Source: Mesorhizobium sp. B2-4-3
GTDB lineage: Bacteria > Pseudomonadota > Alphaproteobacteria > Rhizobiales > Rhizobiaceae
Length of the DNA: 64,000 nt
Direction of reading: 5' to 3'
Assembly (NCBI RefSeq): GCF_006442815.1
Contig: NZ_VFVL01000018.1
Coordinates: 1-64,000, forward strand
Position 1 is the first letter of the stretch; each line of letters begins with the position of its first letter. The notes below the pieces were generated by a model. It was not told the DNA's origin. It made no database searches and saw only the letters and a list, made by a program, of their open reading frames with translations. Made by a program: the position numbers and the translations under genes. Below, in pieces: positions 1-8,356 of the stretch.

Positions 1-63
1 GCTAGCATGGGAAACTGTTCGCGATGTCTTCGCACACCTGTTCGCGATGTCCCCAGTCCATAC

Positions 64-189
64 AGGGGGGAGATTGGGTGTCATCTCTGCCTTCGCCAAT
101 TTTCAACGCTGCAAGAAAGGCGCCAGCGGCGCGGCTGGCTGATCTCCCCCCGTGTGGGGGAGATGTCCGGCAGGACAGAGGGGGGCGCC
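64..189 (+). repeat. Dispersed GC-rich palindromic repeat, copy A
   Basis: The right end (156-189) is a 34-base G-rich block that recurs as the inverted ends of a second element at 58711-58870. The core, with a CCAATTTTCAACGCTGCAAG segment, also recurs there in inverted form. The left end is degenerate compared with that copy. The element occupies most of the first 241 bases, where I see no convincing gene. It looks like a MITE-like intergenic repeat of the kind common in rhizobial genomes. Confidence 0.75.
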
Positions 190-241
190 GTAGAACTCGA
201 CGCTTCCGGCTAGCCATCAGCGACGACCACGGAGCATCAGC

Positions 242-1117
242 ATGAGCATCGCGCGCCTCGCCACCTTCACCGCCGGCGGCAAGACACGCTACGGCGCGAT
301 TGCCGATAAGGGCGTCGTCGACCTCTCGGCGCGTCATCCCGAATGGCCGACGCTGCGCGAGGTGATCGAGGCCGGCGCGCTCGGCAAACTCGCCGAAGAG
401 GCCGAGGGTCTAGCAGCCGATTTCAGCGTCAAGGACATCGCGTACGAAATCCCGGTCCCCTCGCCTGAAAAGATCATCTGCGTCGGCGTCAACTATCCGG
501 ACCGCAACGAGGAGTACAAGGACGGGCAGGCCGCGCCTTCGAGCCCGTCGCTGTTCATTCGCTTCCCGCGCTCCTTCGTCGGCCATGGCGCGCCACTGGT
601 GCGGCCGCCGGAATCACCGCAGCTCGATTATGAGGGCGAGGTCGTCATCGTCATCGGCAAGGGCGGGCGACGGATCGCCGAGGCCGATGCGCTCGGCCAT
701 ATCGCGGCGCTGTCGCTGTGCAACGAAGGCACGATCCGCGACTGGGTGCGTCACGCCAAGTTCAACGTCACCCAAGGCAAGAATTTCGACCGGACCGGCT
801 CGATCGGCCCCTGGCTGGTGCCGTTTGCCGATGAGGCGCAGATCGCCGACATTTCGCTGACCACCCGCGTCAACGGCGAGCTGCGCCAGCAGGACCGCAC
901 CGGGCGCATGATCTTTTCGTTCGCCAAGATCATCAACTACATCTCGACCTTCACCACGCTGGTGCCGGGCGATGTCATCGTCACCGGCACGCCAACGGGC
1001 GCCGGCGCCCGCTTCGACCCACCGGTCTGGCTGAAGCCGGGCGATGTGGTCGAGGTCGAGGCTGACGGCATCGGCCTGCTTCGCAACGGCGTCGTCGACG
1101 AAGGAGCCGGCCGATGA
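242..1117 (+). CDS. Fumarylacetoacetate hydrolase family protein
   Basis: A 291-residue FAH-superfamily enzyme. These cleave or isomerise beta-diketo acids at the end of aromatic ring-fission routes. The family signature is visible from about residue 70 (EKIICVGVNY), then DYEGEVVIVIGK with metal-binding acids near 130, and PGDVIVTGTPTGAG near 245. The next gene overlaps it by 4 bases and encodes a 2-oxohept-4-ene-1,7-dioate hydratase. By established pathway logic this one could be the decarboxylase/isomerase (HpaG/HpcE-like) of homoprotocatechuate breakdown. The exact substrate is inferred from the neighbour only. The other ring-fission genes are not in the window. The ATG start is preceded by GGAGCATC. 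Confidence 0.9.
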   Translation: MSIARLATFTAGGKTRYGAIADKGVVDLSARHPEWPTLREVIEAGALGKLAEEAEGLAADFSVKDIAYEIPVPSPEKIICVGVNYPDRNEEYKDGQAAPSSPSLFIRFPRSFVGHGAPLVRPPESPQLDYEGEVVIVIGKGGRRIAEADALGHIAALSLCNEGTIRDWVRHAKFNVTQGKNFDRTGSIGPWLVPFADEAQIADISLTTRVNGELRQQDRTGRMIFSFAKIINYISTFTTLVPGDVIVTGTPTGAGARFDPPVWLKPGDVVEVEADGIGLLRNGVVDEGAGR

Positions 1118-1917
1118 TGACGGGAATGGAAGTCGAGGACGCCGCACAGCGGCTGTTCGAAGCCGAGCGCGAGCGCCGGCAGATCAGGCTGCTCAGCCTC
1201 GATTTTCCTCAGGCGACGATGGACGACGCCTATCGCGTGCAGGCGGCGCTGATGAAGCGGAAGGCCGCATCGGGACTGACCATCAAGGGCTGGAAGATCG
1301 GCCTGACCTCGAAGGCGATGCAGTCGGCGCTCAGCATCGACATTCCCGATTCCGGGATCCTGTTCGACGACATGTTCTTCGAGGACGGCGGCATAGTGCC
1401 GGCCGATCGTTTCATCCAGCCTCGCATCGAGGCCGAGATCGCCTTCGTCATGAAGGCGCCTTTGGCCGGTCCGGACATTTCCGTCGACGATGTGCTCGAC
1501 GCCACCGATCACATCACGCCTGCGCTTGAAATCCTCGACACCCGCATCGAGCGGGTGAACAAGGAGACCGGCAAGATCAGGACCTTCTTCGACACGATCT
1601 CGGACAATGCGGCCAATGCCGGCATCGTCGTCGGCGGCCGCAAGGCCGGTCCGCGCGAGGCGGATCTGCGCTGGATCGGCGCCATCGTGTCGCGCAACGG
1701 CGAGGTGGAGGAGACGGGGCTCGGCGCCGGCGTGCTCGATCATCCGGCCAAGGGCATCGTCTGGCTCGCCAACCGGCTGCATCAATACGGCATGCGCATC
1801 GAAGCCGGTCAGGTCGTGCTGTCGGGCTCCTTCATCCGACCGGTCGAATGCCGGCATGGCGACGAGATCGTCTCGGATTTCGGGCCATACGGAACCATCC
1901 GCATAGGCTTCGCCTGA
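1114..1917 (+). CDS. hpaH: 2-oxohept-4-ene-1,7-dioate hydratase family
   Basis: A 267-residue member of the HpcG/HpaH and 4-oxalocrotonate-hydratase family. These add water to 2-oxo-4-enoates in meta-cleavage and homoprotocatechuate pathways. Family blocks are GWKIGLTSKAMQ near residue 55, EAEIAFVM near 107, an ALEILDTRIE block near 133, and VLSGSFIRPVECRHGDEI near the end. It overlaps the upstream FAH gene (ATGA-type overlap), so the two are translationally coupled. Start is one of two nearby ATGs, 1114 or 1126. The symbol follows the family and the neighbour; a 2-oxopent-4-enoate hydratase is the main alternative. Confidence 0.85.
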   Translation: MMTGMEVEDAAQRLFEAERERRQIRLLSLDFPQATMDDAYRVQAALMKRKAASGLTIKGWKIGLTSKAMQSALSIDIPDSGILFDDMFFEDGGIVPADRFIQPRIEAEIAFVMKAPLAGPDISVDDVLDATDHITPALEILDTRIERVNKETGKIRTFFDTISDNAANAGIVVGGRKAGPREADLRWIGAIVSRNGEVEETGLGAGVLDHPAKGIVWLANRLHQYGMRIEAGQVVLSGSFIRPVECRHGDEIVSDFGPYGTIRIGFA

Positions 1918-1947
1918 TCGGCCTATTCCCAGCACGGATAAGAAAAA

Positions 1948-1972
1948 GGCCGGGCGCGAAAGCGGCCCGGCC
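1948..1972 (-). terminator. GC-rich hairpin terminator, minus-strand reading
   Basis: A perfect 8-bp stem (GGCCGGGC with GCCCGGCC) around a GCGAAAGCG loop. An A-run on the left becomes a U-run in minus-strand RNA, so it should end transcripts of the oxygenase gene that stops at 2137. It may also reduce plus-strand read-through from the hydratase gene. A second inverted repeat, GAAGGT-CATA-ACCTTC, lies at 1979-1994. Confidence 0.6.
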
Positions 1973-2136
1973 AAGTATGAAGGTCATAACCTTCAGAGGG
2001 GAACACCGCCCGGCGCAATGGGAGGAAAACACCGAGCGATGGTGCTTATTTGGGGCCTGAACGGTGTATTTTCCACGAACGGAATTCCAAAAAAGATCGA
2101 AATTGCGAAAAAATCTCGCTCGACTGCGCGAAATCT

Positions 2137-3156
2137 TCAGCCAGCGGCCGATGCTTTTTCCAACAGATCGGCATAGTGACGCCGCGCCACGTCGGGGTGC
2201 GACCTCAGCCGGCTTTTCAGCACATTGGTCCCGACGTTGCGGAAGAGCGGATTGTCAGGGTCGCTGGCCGGGCCGCGCGCTTCGGCCGCCAATTCCTCGG
2301 GCAGATCGAGCAGCGGGATCGTCGCGTCGAGCCGGGCGCTGAAGAAGAACGGAACCGAAATGCGCTCGACGCCGGCCGGCGGCGTGACGACGCGATGCAC
2401 GGTAGCCCTGAGATAGCCGTTCGAGGCGAGCTCGAGCAGCTCGCCGATGTTGACGACGAGCGTCTGCGGGATCGGGTCGACAACGACCCAGCTGCCGTCA
2501 TATTCGACCTGCAGGCCCTTGTTCTCGTCCTGCAGCAGGAGGGTCAGGAAACCGCCATCCTTGTGCGCGCCGACGCCCTGGTCGTCGCCGGTGGCGTCGC
2601 GGCCGGGATAGCGCACGATCTTCATGCGATGGTTCGGTTCGCCGCGATAGATCGGATCGAAAACGTCCTCCGGCTGATCGAGCGACGCCGCGAAAGCCTT
2701 GAGCAGCCGGATCGCCACGTCGGTCGCCTTTGCCTGCCAGGCAAGCAGCGCCGGCTTGAGATCGGGAAATGCGGCCGGCCACTGGTTCGGACCCTGCAGC
2801 CGCGTCCAGGCCGGCACTCCCGGACCCTGCGCAATGGTCGTACGCTCGACGCCAATGTCGAGCTGCTCGCGCCAGTCGGCCTTGCCTCTGGTCAGCTCAC
2901 CGCCGGCGCGCGTATAGCCACGGAACTGCGGCGACTTCACCATCTCGATGCCGAGCTTGTCGGCCTCCGGCAGCGCGAAGAAGCGGCGGGCGGCGCCCAG
3001 CACCGCATCGATCTCCGGCTGGGTGATGCCGTGGCCACTGAGATAGAAGAAGCCGACGTCGCGGGCGGCTGTGCGCAAGTCAAACAGAAAAGTTCGAAGC
3101 TCCGACGGACCCTGCTCCAAGCGATCGAGATCGAGCACCGGAATTATTCTGGGCAT
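2137..3156 (-). CDS. Isopenicillin-N-synthase-like 2OG-Fe(II) oxygenase
   Basis: A 339-residue member of the IPNS/DIOX family of non-haem iron oxygenases. An N-terminal DIOX_N domain (IPVLDLDRL onward) is followed by the double-stranded beta-helix. The iron ligands are visible as H-x-D in GAHKDGGF and a later His in ATVHRVVTPP. The 2-oxoglutarate-binding Arg-Ser is in ERISVPFF. The start at 3156 is chosen because the ATG follows AGAGGAG and gives the usual N-terminus MPRIIPVLD; the frame is open further upstream. It is a single-gene unit and its substrate is unknown. Homologues in bacteria are often annotated only as oxidoreductases. Confidence 0.88.
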   Translation of the reverse strand: MPRIIPVLDLDRLEQGPSELRTFLFDLRTAARDVGFFYLSGHGITQPEIDAVLGAARRFFALPEADKLGIEMVKSPQFRGYTRAGGELTRGKADWREQLDIGVERTTIAQGPGVPAWTRLQGPNQWPAAFPDLKPALLAWQAKATDVAIRLLKAFAASLDQPEDVFDPIYRGEPNHRMKIVRYPGRDATGDDQGVGAHKDGGFLTLLLQDENKGLQVEYDGSWVVVDPIPQTLVVNIGELLELASNGYLRATVHRVVTPPAGVERISVPFFFSARLDATIPLLDLPEELAAEARGPASDPDNPLFRNVGTNVLKSRLRSHPDVARRHYADLLEKASAAG

Positions 3157-3327
3157 GGACAGGCTCCTCTTGGCGGTAACTCTTTGTTTTAGCTCCCCAC
3201 CTGCACGATGACATGCACGCCATTGCGGGTGAAGAAACACACCGACCAATCTCACTGCAAACGGCGCAAGCCGGCGCTCAATTCCTGGCTTTTGCGGCAA
3301 ATTGCGTTCGCATCCCGGTGCCCGCCC

Positions 3328-3984
3328 CTACTCGCGGCGGTCCAGCCGCGCGACCAGCCGGTCGCCGATCCACTGGATGCCGCAGACCAGCACGATGAGC
3401 ACGACGACCACGGCGACCATGACGCTGGTCTCGAAACGCTGGTAGCCGTAGCGGATGGCGAGATCGCCGAGCCCGCCGGCGCCGATGGCGCCGGCCATGG
3501 CCGAGGCGCCGACCAGCGTCACCAGCGTGACCGTGAATCCGGCGACGATGCCTGGCAGCGCTTCCGGCACCAGCACCTCGCGGACGATCGTCCAGCGGTT
3601 GCCACCCATGGCGCGCGCCGCCTCGATCAGGCCGTGATCGACCTCGCGCAGCGAAACCTCGGCGATGCGGGCGTAGTAGGGCGTCGCCGCGATCGACAGC
3701 GGCACGATGGCCGCCCAGGTGCCGATCGAGGTGCCGACGATCAGGCGCGTCACGGGGATCAATGCCACCAGCAGGATGATAAAAGGAACCGAGCGGAAGC
3801 CGTTGATGATCGCGCCGAGACTACGGTTGACCCAAAGGCTCTCGGCGATGCCGCCGTGATCGGAGGCCACCAAGGCAAGGCCGAGCGGCAGGCCGAAGAC
3901 CAGCGAGATGAGACCGGATGCACCGGTCATCAGCACCGTCTCCCAGATCGAGCGGAGCAGGAGTTCAAACAGGACCGGCGACAT
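3328..3984 (-). CDS. metI: Methionine ABC transporter permease
   Basis: The membrane subunit of a MetNIQ methionine importer, 218 residues, the normal size. It carries the permease signature EAARAMGGNRWTIVREV, which docks on the ATPase, and several hydrophobic segments. The start is the ATG at 3984; an in-frame TTG lies two codons upstream. It overlaps the 3' end of metN by 20 bases, so the two are coupled. It is the last gene of the metQ-metN-metI operon. Confidence 0.95.
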   Translation of the reverse strand: MSPVLFELLLRSIWETVLMTGASGLISLVFGLPLGLALVASDHGGIAESLWVNRSLGAIINGFRSVPFIILLVALIPVTRLIVGTSIGTWAAIVPLSIAATPYYARIAEVSLREVDHGLIEAARAMGGNRWTIVREVLVPEALPGIVAGFTVTLVTLVGASAMAGAIGAGGLGDLAIRYGYQRFETSVMVAVVVVLIVLVCGIQWIGDRLVARLDRRE

Positions 3985-5053
3985 GGCCAAGCACCTCCAC
4001 CCGCGCGCCGCGGTCTCTCAGGAACGTCGTTACTTGCGCGAGATGCGCGCCGACGCCGAGGACGGCGATGAACAGCGTGCCGACGGGCTGCCCCTGGACA
4101 TGCTCGATACCGCCATGCACGAGGCGGAACGGACCAGGCACCGTCACGGCGAGGTCCGAAAGCAAGGCTCCGCGCGCGGCCTCGCCGGCCACATCGACCT
4201 TGAGGATCGTTTCCACGCCTTCACCTGCGACGAGCCGGCTTGCAATCCCGGGCGGCAATTGCGGCCGGATGCCGCCGAGCAGGCTGCGGGTGATCTCGGA
4301 TTTCGGATCGGCGAAGACCTGCCATACGGCGCCTTCCTCGACGATCCGGCCGGCGTCGATCACCGCGACGCGATCGGCGATCGAACGGATCACCTCCATC
4401 TCATGCGTGATGAGCAGAATGGTGAGGCCGAGTCTCGAATTGATGTCTTTCAGCAAAGCGAGGATCGAGCGCGTCGTCTCCGGGTCGAGCGCCGACGTTG
4501 CCTCGTCGGACAAAAGCAGCGCCGGTCGCGCGGCCAAAGCCCTGGCGATGCCGACGCGCTGTTTCTGGCCGCCCGACAGCGAGGCCGGATAGGCCTTGGC
4601 CTTCTCCGACAGGCCGACAAGCTGCAGCAATTCCGCCGCGCGCGCCATGCGGTCGGCGCGCGGCCGCCCTTCGATCTTGAGCGGCAGCGCGACATTCTCC
4701 TCGACGGTCTTGGCCGACAGAAGATTGAAGTGCTGGAACACCATGCCGATACGACGGCGCAGCGGCTGCAGCTCGCGCTCGCTTAGACGGCCGATCTCGC
4801 GGCCCTCGATGAAGACCTCGCCGGAATCGGGCCGCTCCAGGCCGTTCAGGCAGCGGATCAGCGTCGACTTGCCGGCGCCGCTGCGGCCGATGATGCCGAG
4901 GATCTCGCCCTTCTTCACAGTAAGCGAAACACCGTCGAGGGCAGCCGTCGCGCCGAAGCGGCGCTTCAGGCCAACGAGGCGGACAACGTCTTCAAGCTCG
5001 GTCGGCTGGACGTGGACCGGATCGGCGAGTCCGGCCGAGACATGCTGGTTCAT
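3965..5053 (-). CDS. metN: Methionine ABC transporter ATP-binding protein
   Basis: A 362-residue ABC ATPase that powers methionine uptake. Walker A is GRSGAGKST near residue 60. The signature is LSGGQKQRVGIARAL and Walker B is LLLSDEATSALD. A C-terminal NIL-type domain of about 90 residues follows; in MetN homologues this domain binds methionine and inhibits transport. The start (MNQHVSAGLA) is placed at 5053 because the upstream frame enters the metQ-metN gap without homology. An imperfect hairpin around 5090-5112 lies in that 80-base gap and could help keep metQ mRNA in excess. Confidence 0.95.
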   Translation of the reverse strand: MNQHVSAGLADPVHVQPTELEDVVRLVGLKRRFGATAALDGVSLTVKKGEILGIIGRSGAGKSTLIRCLNGLERPDSGEVFIEGREIGRLSERELQPLRRRIGMVFQHFNLLSAKTVEENVALPLKIEGRPRADRMARAAELLQLVGLSEKAKAYPASLSGGQKQRVGIARALAARPALLLSDEATSALDPETTRSILALLKDINSRLGLTILLITHEMEVIRSIADRVAVIDAGRIVEEGAVWQVFADPKSEITRSLLGGIRPQLPPGIASRLVAGEGVETILKVDVAGEAARGALLSDLAVTVPGPFRLVHGGIEHVQGQPVGTLFIAVLGVGAHLAQVTTFLRDRGARVEVLGHVAGPV

Positions 5054-5133
5054 CTCTATTTCCGTTTCAGTGCGAAAATACAACGACGGCCCGCTCAGAA
5101 GCGGACCGCCCGTTCCTGCCAGCCAGGCGCCGA

Positions 5134-5985
5134 TCAATAGGCGCTGATCCCGGTGCCCTTGTAGACCTTGTCGAATTCGGCCTTCACCGTTTCGTTCTGA
5201 TAGGAAGCGACCAGCGTCTTCACCCAAGACTCGCTCTCAGCTCCGGCCTTCACCGCGATGAAGTTGCGGTAGGGATTATCGGCCACCGGTTCCTGCGCGA
5301 CGCGGTTTTCGGGGCCGAGCCCGCTTTTCAGCGCCCAGTCGGTGTTGACGACGGCCGCGTCGAGATCGTCGACAGAGCGGCCGACAATGCCGGCGTCGAG
5401 CTCCTTGATCTCAAGCTTCTTCGGATTGTCGGCAATGTCGGCGGTCGTGGCCAGGATGCCGGTGCCATCCTTGAGCTTGATCAGGCCTTCATGCTCCAGG
5501 ACATGCAGCGCGCGGCCCTCATTGGACGGGTCGTTGGGCAGGCCGATCACCGCGCCTTCCGGCAGGTCGGCGACCTTCGTGTGCTTCTTCGAATAGAGCC
5601 CGATCGGCCAGACGCCGGTATAGCCGACCGGCACGATGTGGTAGCCTTGCGTCTTGATCTGGTTGTCGAGATAGGGCTTGTGCTGGAAGGCGTTGGCGTC
5701 GATCTCGCCGCGCTCCAGCGCCTCGTTGGGCTGGGTGTAGTCGTTGAAGACGACGGTTTCGATGGTCAGCCCTTTCTTGGCCGCCTCGGCGGTCACGACG
5801 CGCCAGACATCCTCATCCTCGCCGCTGATGATCCCGACCTTGATCGCCTTCTTGTCCTCGGCGAAGGACGGCGACGGTCCGGCGAGGCCGACAACGGCCA
5901 GTGTCGTGGCGAAAAGCGCGGCAAGTCCGGCGCGCCTGGTGATTGACGTAACGAGAGGATTTGAAGCGTTGCCGCGTTCGGACAT
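5134..5985 (-). CDS. metQ: Methionine-binding periplasmic protein, NlpA/MetQ family
   Basis: A 283-residue solute-binding protein and first gene of the methionine uptake operon. It has a secretion signal ending near PSPSFAEDKK, then the NLPA fold with KVGIISGEDEDVW, FNDYTQPNEALERGEIDANAFQ and LDAAVVNTDWA. There is no lipobox cysteine after the signal, so unlike E. coli MetQ it is predicted to be soluble in the periplasm. RBS AAGGAA sits at 5992-5997, directly beside the base of a strong leader hairpin (5999-6052), which suggests translational or riboregulatory control. Confidence 0.95.
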   Translation of the reverse strand: MSERGNASNPLVTSITRRAGLAALFATTLAVVGLAGPSPSFAEDKKAIKVGIISGEDEDVWRVVTAEAAKKGLTIETVVFNDYTQPNEALERGEIDANAFQHKPYLDNQIKTQGYHIVPVGYTGVWPIGLYSKKHTKVADLPEGAVIGLPNDPSNEGRALHVLEHEGLIKLKDGTGILATTADIADNPKKLEIKELDAGIVGRSVDDLDAAVVNTDWALKSGLGPENRVAQEPVADNPYRNFIAVKAGAESESWVKTLVASYQNETVKAEFDKVYKGTGISAY

Positions 5986-5998
5986 GATGTGTTCCTTG

Positions 5999-6052
5999 CG
6001 ATCCTGAAATCATTTCGGCCCGGTGGGATGCGAAGCCTTGATCTCAGGATCG
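5999..6052 (-). promoter_or_regulatory. Leader hairpin abutting the metQ ribosome binding site
   Basis: Arms 5999-6012 and 6039-6052 pair over 14 positions (13 Watson-Crick and one G-U) around a 26-base loop. The loop itself holds short GGC/GCC and TTCG/CGAA complementarity. The base of the stem ends two bases before the metQ Shine-Dalgarno. I could not match it to the SAM-I or SAM-II consensus from memory. It may be a riboswitch-like or attenuation element. Confidence 0.55.
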
Positions 6053-6195
6053 TCAATGCTGCCTCATTGGGCAAAGAAGCGCTTTTCCTCTCAGACGGAC
6101 TGCGGAAAATATTCTCTCAAAGATTTTGTGACTTGGAGAACGTCGGCCGCCGGAGAGCGCATATCGGCGGGGTGAGAGGATGGACGCGTGCGCGC

Positions 6196-6993
6196 CTATG
6201 AAGCCCGTCGGGCGACGCGCCCGAGCAGTCGGCCGTCTCCCGGCAGCGATGAGACGGTCGGCAGGCCTCGTGCTTCCTGCACAGGATAGCCCAAGCGTTG
6301 CAGGCTGGCCCGCGCCAGCGCCGCATTGCTGTCGACGACCAGCAGCCCGTTCGGATCGGTCAGGCTGGCGGCCACGACAGACAGTTCCGTGCAGCCGAGC
6401 AAAGCGGCATCGGCGCCGGCCAGTTGCGCGAGGTGAAGCGCCCGCTCGGTCTCGGCCGCGGCCTGCGCGATCGAGCCGGCCTTGACGAGGCCGATGGCGC
6501 TGTCGACGCGCTCCTGGAATTCCGCGTCCGCCGGAACGCAGACCTCGAACCCCGCCGCCGAAATCCTGTGCTGATAAAAGCCGGAGACAAGCGTGCCCCG
6601 GGTTGCGAGATTCGCAACCCTGCCGCGATCCAGGGCGCGACGGATCTCCGCCACCACCGCGTCGCCAATGTGGATGATCTCGGCTGGCGAGTTCGCCGCC
6701 AGCTTTTCGTACCAATGGTGGGCGGTGTTGCAGGGCATGGCGATGCAGGCAACGCCGAGCGCGTTGAGCGTCGAGACCGCGGCCTGCAGCGGCGCCAGCG
6801 GTCCGTCATGGTTGCCGAGGATCGCTTCGGTCCTGTCGGGCAGTTGCGGCACGCTGAGGATGACGGAAGGCACATGCTCGTTGTCGCGGAGCGCTTCGGT
6901 CATCCGGGTCAGCTTGAAATAGAAGTCCGCCGATGCCAGCGGCCCCAGACCGCCGATAATGCCAAGCTGAGGACGAATGCTGTCGTCGATCAT
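6196..6993 (-). CDS. Aspartate/glutamate racemase family protein
   Basis: A 265-residue cofactor-independent racemase of the Asp/Glu family. The two catalytic cysteines are visible: MPCNTAHHWY near residue 84 and LGCTELSV near 200. The N-terminus has the family start LGIIGGLGPLASADFY. It overlaps the upstream symporter gene by 4 bases and is last in a three-gene operon with a solute-binding protein. This suggests that D- and L-amino acids brought in by the transporter are interconverted. True aspartate racemase versus a broad-specificity enzyme cannot be decided here. Confidence 0.9.
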   Translation of the reverse strand: MIDDSIRPQLGIIGGLGPLASADFYFKLTRMTEALRDNEHVPSVILSVPQLPDRTEAILGNHDGPLAPLQAAVSTLNALGVACIAMPCNTAHHWYEKLAANSPAEIIHIGDAVVAEIRRALDRGRVANLATRGTLVSGFYQHRISAAGFEVCVPADAEFQERVDSAIGLVKAGSIAQAAAETERALHLAQLAGADAALLGCTELSVVAASLTDPNGLLVVDSNAALARASLQRLGYPVQEARGLPTVSSLPGDGRLLGRVARRAS

Positions 6994-8354
6994 CGGGCGG
7001 GCTCGGCTTCGAGTTCTTGCGCGACGATTTCGTCAGACTGCGTCGCCTCCCTGTGGCTGGGCGCGATCATCGCCGTGCTCGCCGCGACGGTGCAGACGCT
7101 GGACAGCGTCATGAACGTATCGACAGCCGCATCCACCGCGACAAACAGGGCGAACGCCGCCTCGAAGGGTAGCTTCAGATAGCCGCAGACGATGGACATC
7201 TGGGACAGGATGAGCAGGCTGCCCATGCCGCCTGTGGTGAGCGCCAGAAGCGCCGAGACGATGCCCACAAGCAAGAGATCCGGGATCGCCAGCGGATGGC
7301 CGTAGAGCTGGGCGATGAACAGGGCGCCGGAGGTGTAGACCAGCGCCGGGCCCGTTCGCAGCAGCGCCGCCTGCAGCGGCACGAGCAGCTCGACGACCAC
7401 CAGGTTGAAGCGCAGCCGCTCGCTCAACAGATTGATGACCCAGGGCAGCGAGGCGACCGAGGAGCGCGTGGTGATGGCCACCATCAGGAGCGGTTGGCAG
7501 GTCTTGATCGTGGCCCAGTAGCTCCGCCGCGAGCGTATGGCGATAATTGCAAACGCGCCGGCGAGAAATGTCAGGCAGGAAAGACCCATCACCAGCAGAT
7601 AGCCGCCCATCAGCATCAGCGGCTTGGTACCGGTCGACGCGGTCTGGTCGGCGATCAGGATGAAGGTGGCGAAGGGCAATCCCCAGACGAACCAGTTGGT
7701 GAGAACCGTGCAGGCCCGGTACACCGCGTTGAGCGCCTGGGACAGGCTGAGCGACGAGGGCTGCGGAATCTTGCCCATCGCCAGCCCGAAAAGCAGGCAG
7801 AACAACAGGACCTGGATGGTCTGGCCCGAGGCCAGCGCGTTGAAGACGTTGTTTGGCACCAGATCCATGAAGATCGAATGACCGCCGTTCGGGTCCCCGG
7901 TCGGCGGCGGCGGCTGGAACGGGAATGCGAGATCGGTGGAGACGCTGCCTTGGGAATTGATGAACTCGCCGAGCTCGATGCGCGACTGTGGGTTCTCGAT
8001 CTGGCCGGGCTTGAGGATCAGCGAATAGGTGCCGCTCACCAGCACGGCGAGGAACGACACGACCAGCACGGCAACGCCCACCTTGCCGAGGTAGCGGACC
8101 GATTTCGGATCCTGGACCATCGCGGTGATGGAGAAGATGACGGACGAGACCAGATAGGGCAGGACGACCATCTTGAGGAAATTCAGGTAGACCTGCGCGA
8201 CAGGGCTGATCGCATGGGCGAAGGCCGGGTAATAGAGGCCGCACAGGATTCCGGCCAGGATCATGATGATCGTCGTCGCCGGGGAGCGCAGGATGCGCTT
8301 CGCCGCCGGGCGCCAATCGAAGGGCATGGGTGCGGCTACATCCGAGACGGCCAT
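6990..8354 (-). CDS. Dicarboxylate/amino acid:cation symporter (DAACS family)
   Basis: A 454-residue polytopic inner-membrane protein of the GltP/DctA/SdcS family. It begins with a cytoplasmic MPFDWRPAAKRILRS segment and has many hydrophobic helices. A family-like VVLPYLVSSVIFSITAM segment falls near residue 70, and a long periplasmic loop (about 115-155) contains PPPPTGDPNGG. The canonical re-entrant serine-rich and NMDGT motifs are poorly conserved, so substrate range is uncertain. It starts 2 bases after the stop of a periplasmic binding-protein gene and overlaps the racemase gene. The partnership with a binding protein is unusual for this family. Confidence 0.82.
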   Translation of the reverse strand: MAVSDVAAPMPFDWRPAAKRILRSPATTIIMILAGILCGLYYPAFAHAISPVAQVYLNFLKMVVLPYLVSSVIFSITAMVQDPKSVRYLGKVGVAVLVVSFLAVLVSGTYSLILKPGQIENPQSRIELGEFINSQGSVSTDLAFPFQPPPPTGDPNGGHSIFMDLVPNNVFNALASGQTIQVLLFCLLFGLAMGKIPQPSSLSLSQALNAVYRACTVLTNWFVWGLPFATFILIADQTASTGTKPLMLMGGYLLVMGLSCLTFLAGAFAIIAIRSRRSYWATIKTCQPLLMVAITTRSSVASLPWVINLLSERLRFNLVVVELLVPLQAALLRTGPALVYTSGALFIAQLYGHPLAIPDLLLVGIVSALLALTTGGMGSLLILSQMSIVCGYLKLPFEAAFALFVAVDAAVDTFMTLSSVCTVAASTAMIAPSHREATQSDEIVAQELEAEPAR

Positions 8355-8356
8355 TG

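Noticed and set aside
2007..2177. A small plus-strand frame starting MGGKHRAMVLIWG
   Set aside because: It has a possible ribosome binding site but no homology, and it runs into the antisense of the oxygenase gene.
5999..6190. SAM-II or SAM-I riboswitch upstream of metQ
   Set aside because: The conserved blocks I remember for those classes are not present; I report only an unclassified hairpin.
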